DNA from: SZUA-230 sp964581095
Lineage (GTDB): Bacteria; Bacteroidota; Bacteroidia; Cytophagales; Cyclobacteriaceae
DNA length: 13,666 nt
NCBI GenBank assembly: GCA_964581095.1
Contig: CAZONK010000083.1
Location: forward strand, 1 to 13,666
Direction: 5' to 3'
The notes under the pieces are model-generated. The model was not told the origin of the DNA. It ran no database searches and saw nothing but the letters and a program-made list of their open reading frames with translations. Shown one piece after another: positions 13,301 to 13,666 of the stretch (within the stretch, counting starts at the first letter, position 1; the number at the start of each line of letters is the position of its first letter). A program made the translations under genes and the position numbers.

Positions 13301-13666
13301 TCAAAGTTTTTCCCATTTCCCTGACTTCATAGAGATGAAAAGGTCCCGGTGTTCATCATAATCCAACCGGTTATACATGAAACCTACAACCATCACTCCA
13401 TCATGGTCAGCCACACCATAGAGCCCTTTTCTCTTCACGATTATTAATCCACCATCAATGGGTCGAACTGATTCATATCGGGGTAAAAGAATGGTTTTAC
13501 CTGATGGGTCAAGAAGGCCGAATTGGTTGTTTTTCATAGTAACCCATAATCCATTATTTATTTGATAAAGGTCATCGAAATTCATTTCAACTACGATCTC
13601 TCCATCTAAACTTATCATTCCCCATTTATTTTCGTTTAAAACAGGACAGATTCCATTTTTAAAAAC
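13301..13666 (-). CDS. WG-repeat protein, N-terminus cut by window edge
   Basis: The last 121 residues of a larger protein are visible; the frame is open to base 13666, so the ATG at 13616-13618 is internal rather than the start. The sequence consists of WG (KWG) beta repeats of about 33-36 residues. One starts at NKWGMISLDGEIVV, the next at NNQFGLLDPSGKTILLP, the next at KGLYGVADHDGVMVVG, and it ends with a partial SGKWEKL before TGA. WG repeats form beta-propeller-like or solenoid arrays, usually in secreted or envelope proteins of unknown partner. No signal peptide or other domain can be assessed because the 5' part is missing. The gene converges with floA over a 67-bp gap. Confidence 0.82.
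   Translation of the reverse strand, partial: VFKNGICPVLNENKWGMISLDGEIVVEMNFDDLYQINNGLWVTMKNNQFGLLDPSGKTILLPRYESVRPIDGGLIIVKRKGLYGVADHDGVMVVGFMYNRLDYDEHRDLFISMKSGKWEKL

Noticed and set aside
1..13666. tRNA, rRNA, CRISPR, insertion sequence or phage genes
   Set aside because: No intergenic gap contains a cloverleaf-like sequence, direct repeat array or terminal inverted repeats, and no coding frame resembles a transposase, integrase or Cas protein.

Overview
This window looks like chromosomal core DNA from a member of the Bacteroidota, probably the Bacteroidales/Marinilabiliales side, although the exact lineage cannot be read from the sequence alone. The evidence is consistent. There is a recognisable type IX secretion (T9SS) C-terminal sorting domain, here as a gene relic. 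Sequences matching the Bacteroidota -7 promoter element TAnnTTTG lie just upstream of several starts. Shine-Dalgarno sequences are mostly absent and the base composition is moderately AT-rich. Gene families include a lineage-typical DUF1599 protein, a 'BT_3928-type' DoxX-like protein, an archaeal/eukaryotic-type ProRS and a Bacteroidota-style FadL/'hemin receptor' barrel. I see no insertion sequence, prophage, CRISPR array, tRNA or rRNA.

Layout: (1) 1-542, minus, the 5' two thirds of an enoyl-CoA hydratase/crotonase gene cut by the window edge. (2) 543-902, a stretch of about 360 bases without an intact gene. It holds the crotonase promoter and, at 677-900 on the plus strand, the decayed C-terminal end of a T9SS cargo protein with a frameshift. 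(3) 903-3176, a divergent threonine-catabolism pair: an SDR-type L-threonine 3-dehydrogenase (minus) and 2-amino-3-ketobutyrate CoA ligase (plus), which together turn threonine into glycine and acetyl-CoA. (4) 3182-4956, minus, folP followed by cdaA (c-di-AMP synthase), translationally overlapped through a TTGA junction with a TTG start. (5) 5002-7177, plus, divergent from folP: a double-repeat DUF1599 protein, a DoxX/MauE-like membrane protein fused to a thioredoxin-like domain, and shikimate kinase, tightly packed as one operon. (6) 7174-10041, minus, a low-complexity lipoprotein followed 18 nt later by a FadL-like outer-membrane barrel. (7) 10182-13233, plus: prolyl-tRNA synthetase, then an NfeD-FloA membrane-microdomain pair closed by a strong intrinsic terminator. 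(8) 13301-13666, minus, the C-terminal part of a WG-repeat protein cut by the window edge.

Most of the window is housekeeping. The parts least explained by known biology are the FUS-like block-structured lipoprotein (acidic, then Tyr/Gly/Phe-rich, then Arg/Ser/Gly-rich) paired with an outer-membrane barrel, the DUF1599 and DoxX-thioredoxin genes sitting opposite folP-cdaA, and the T9SS cargo relic.
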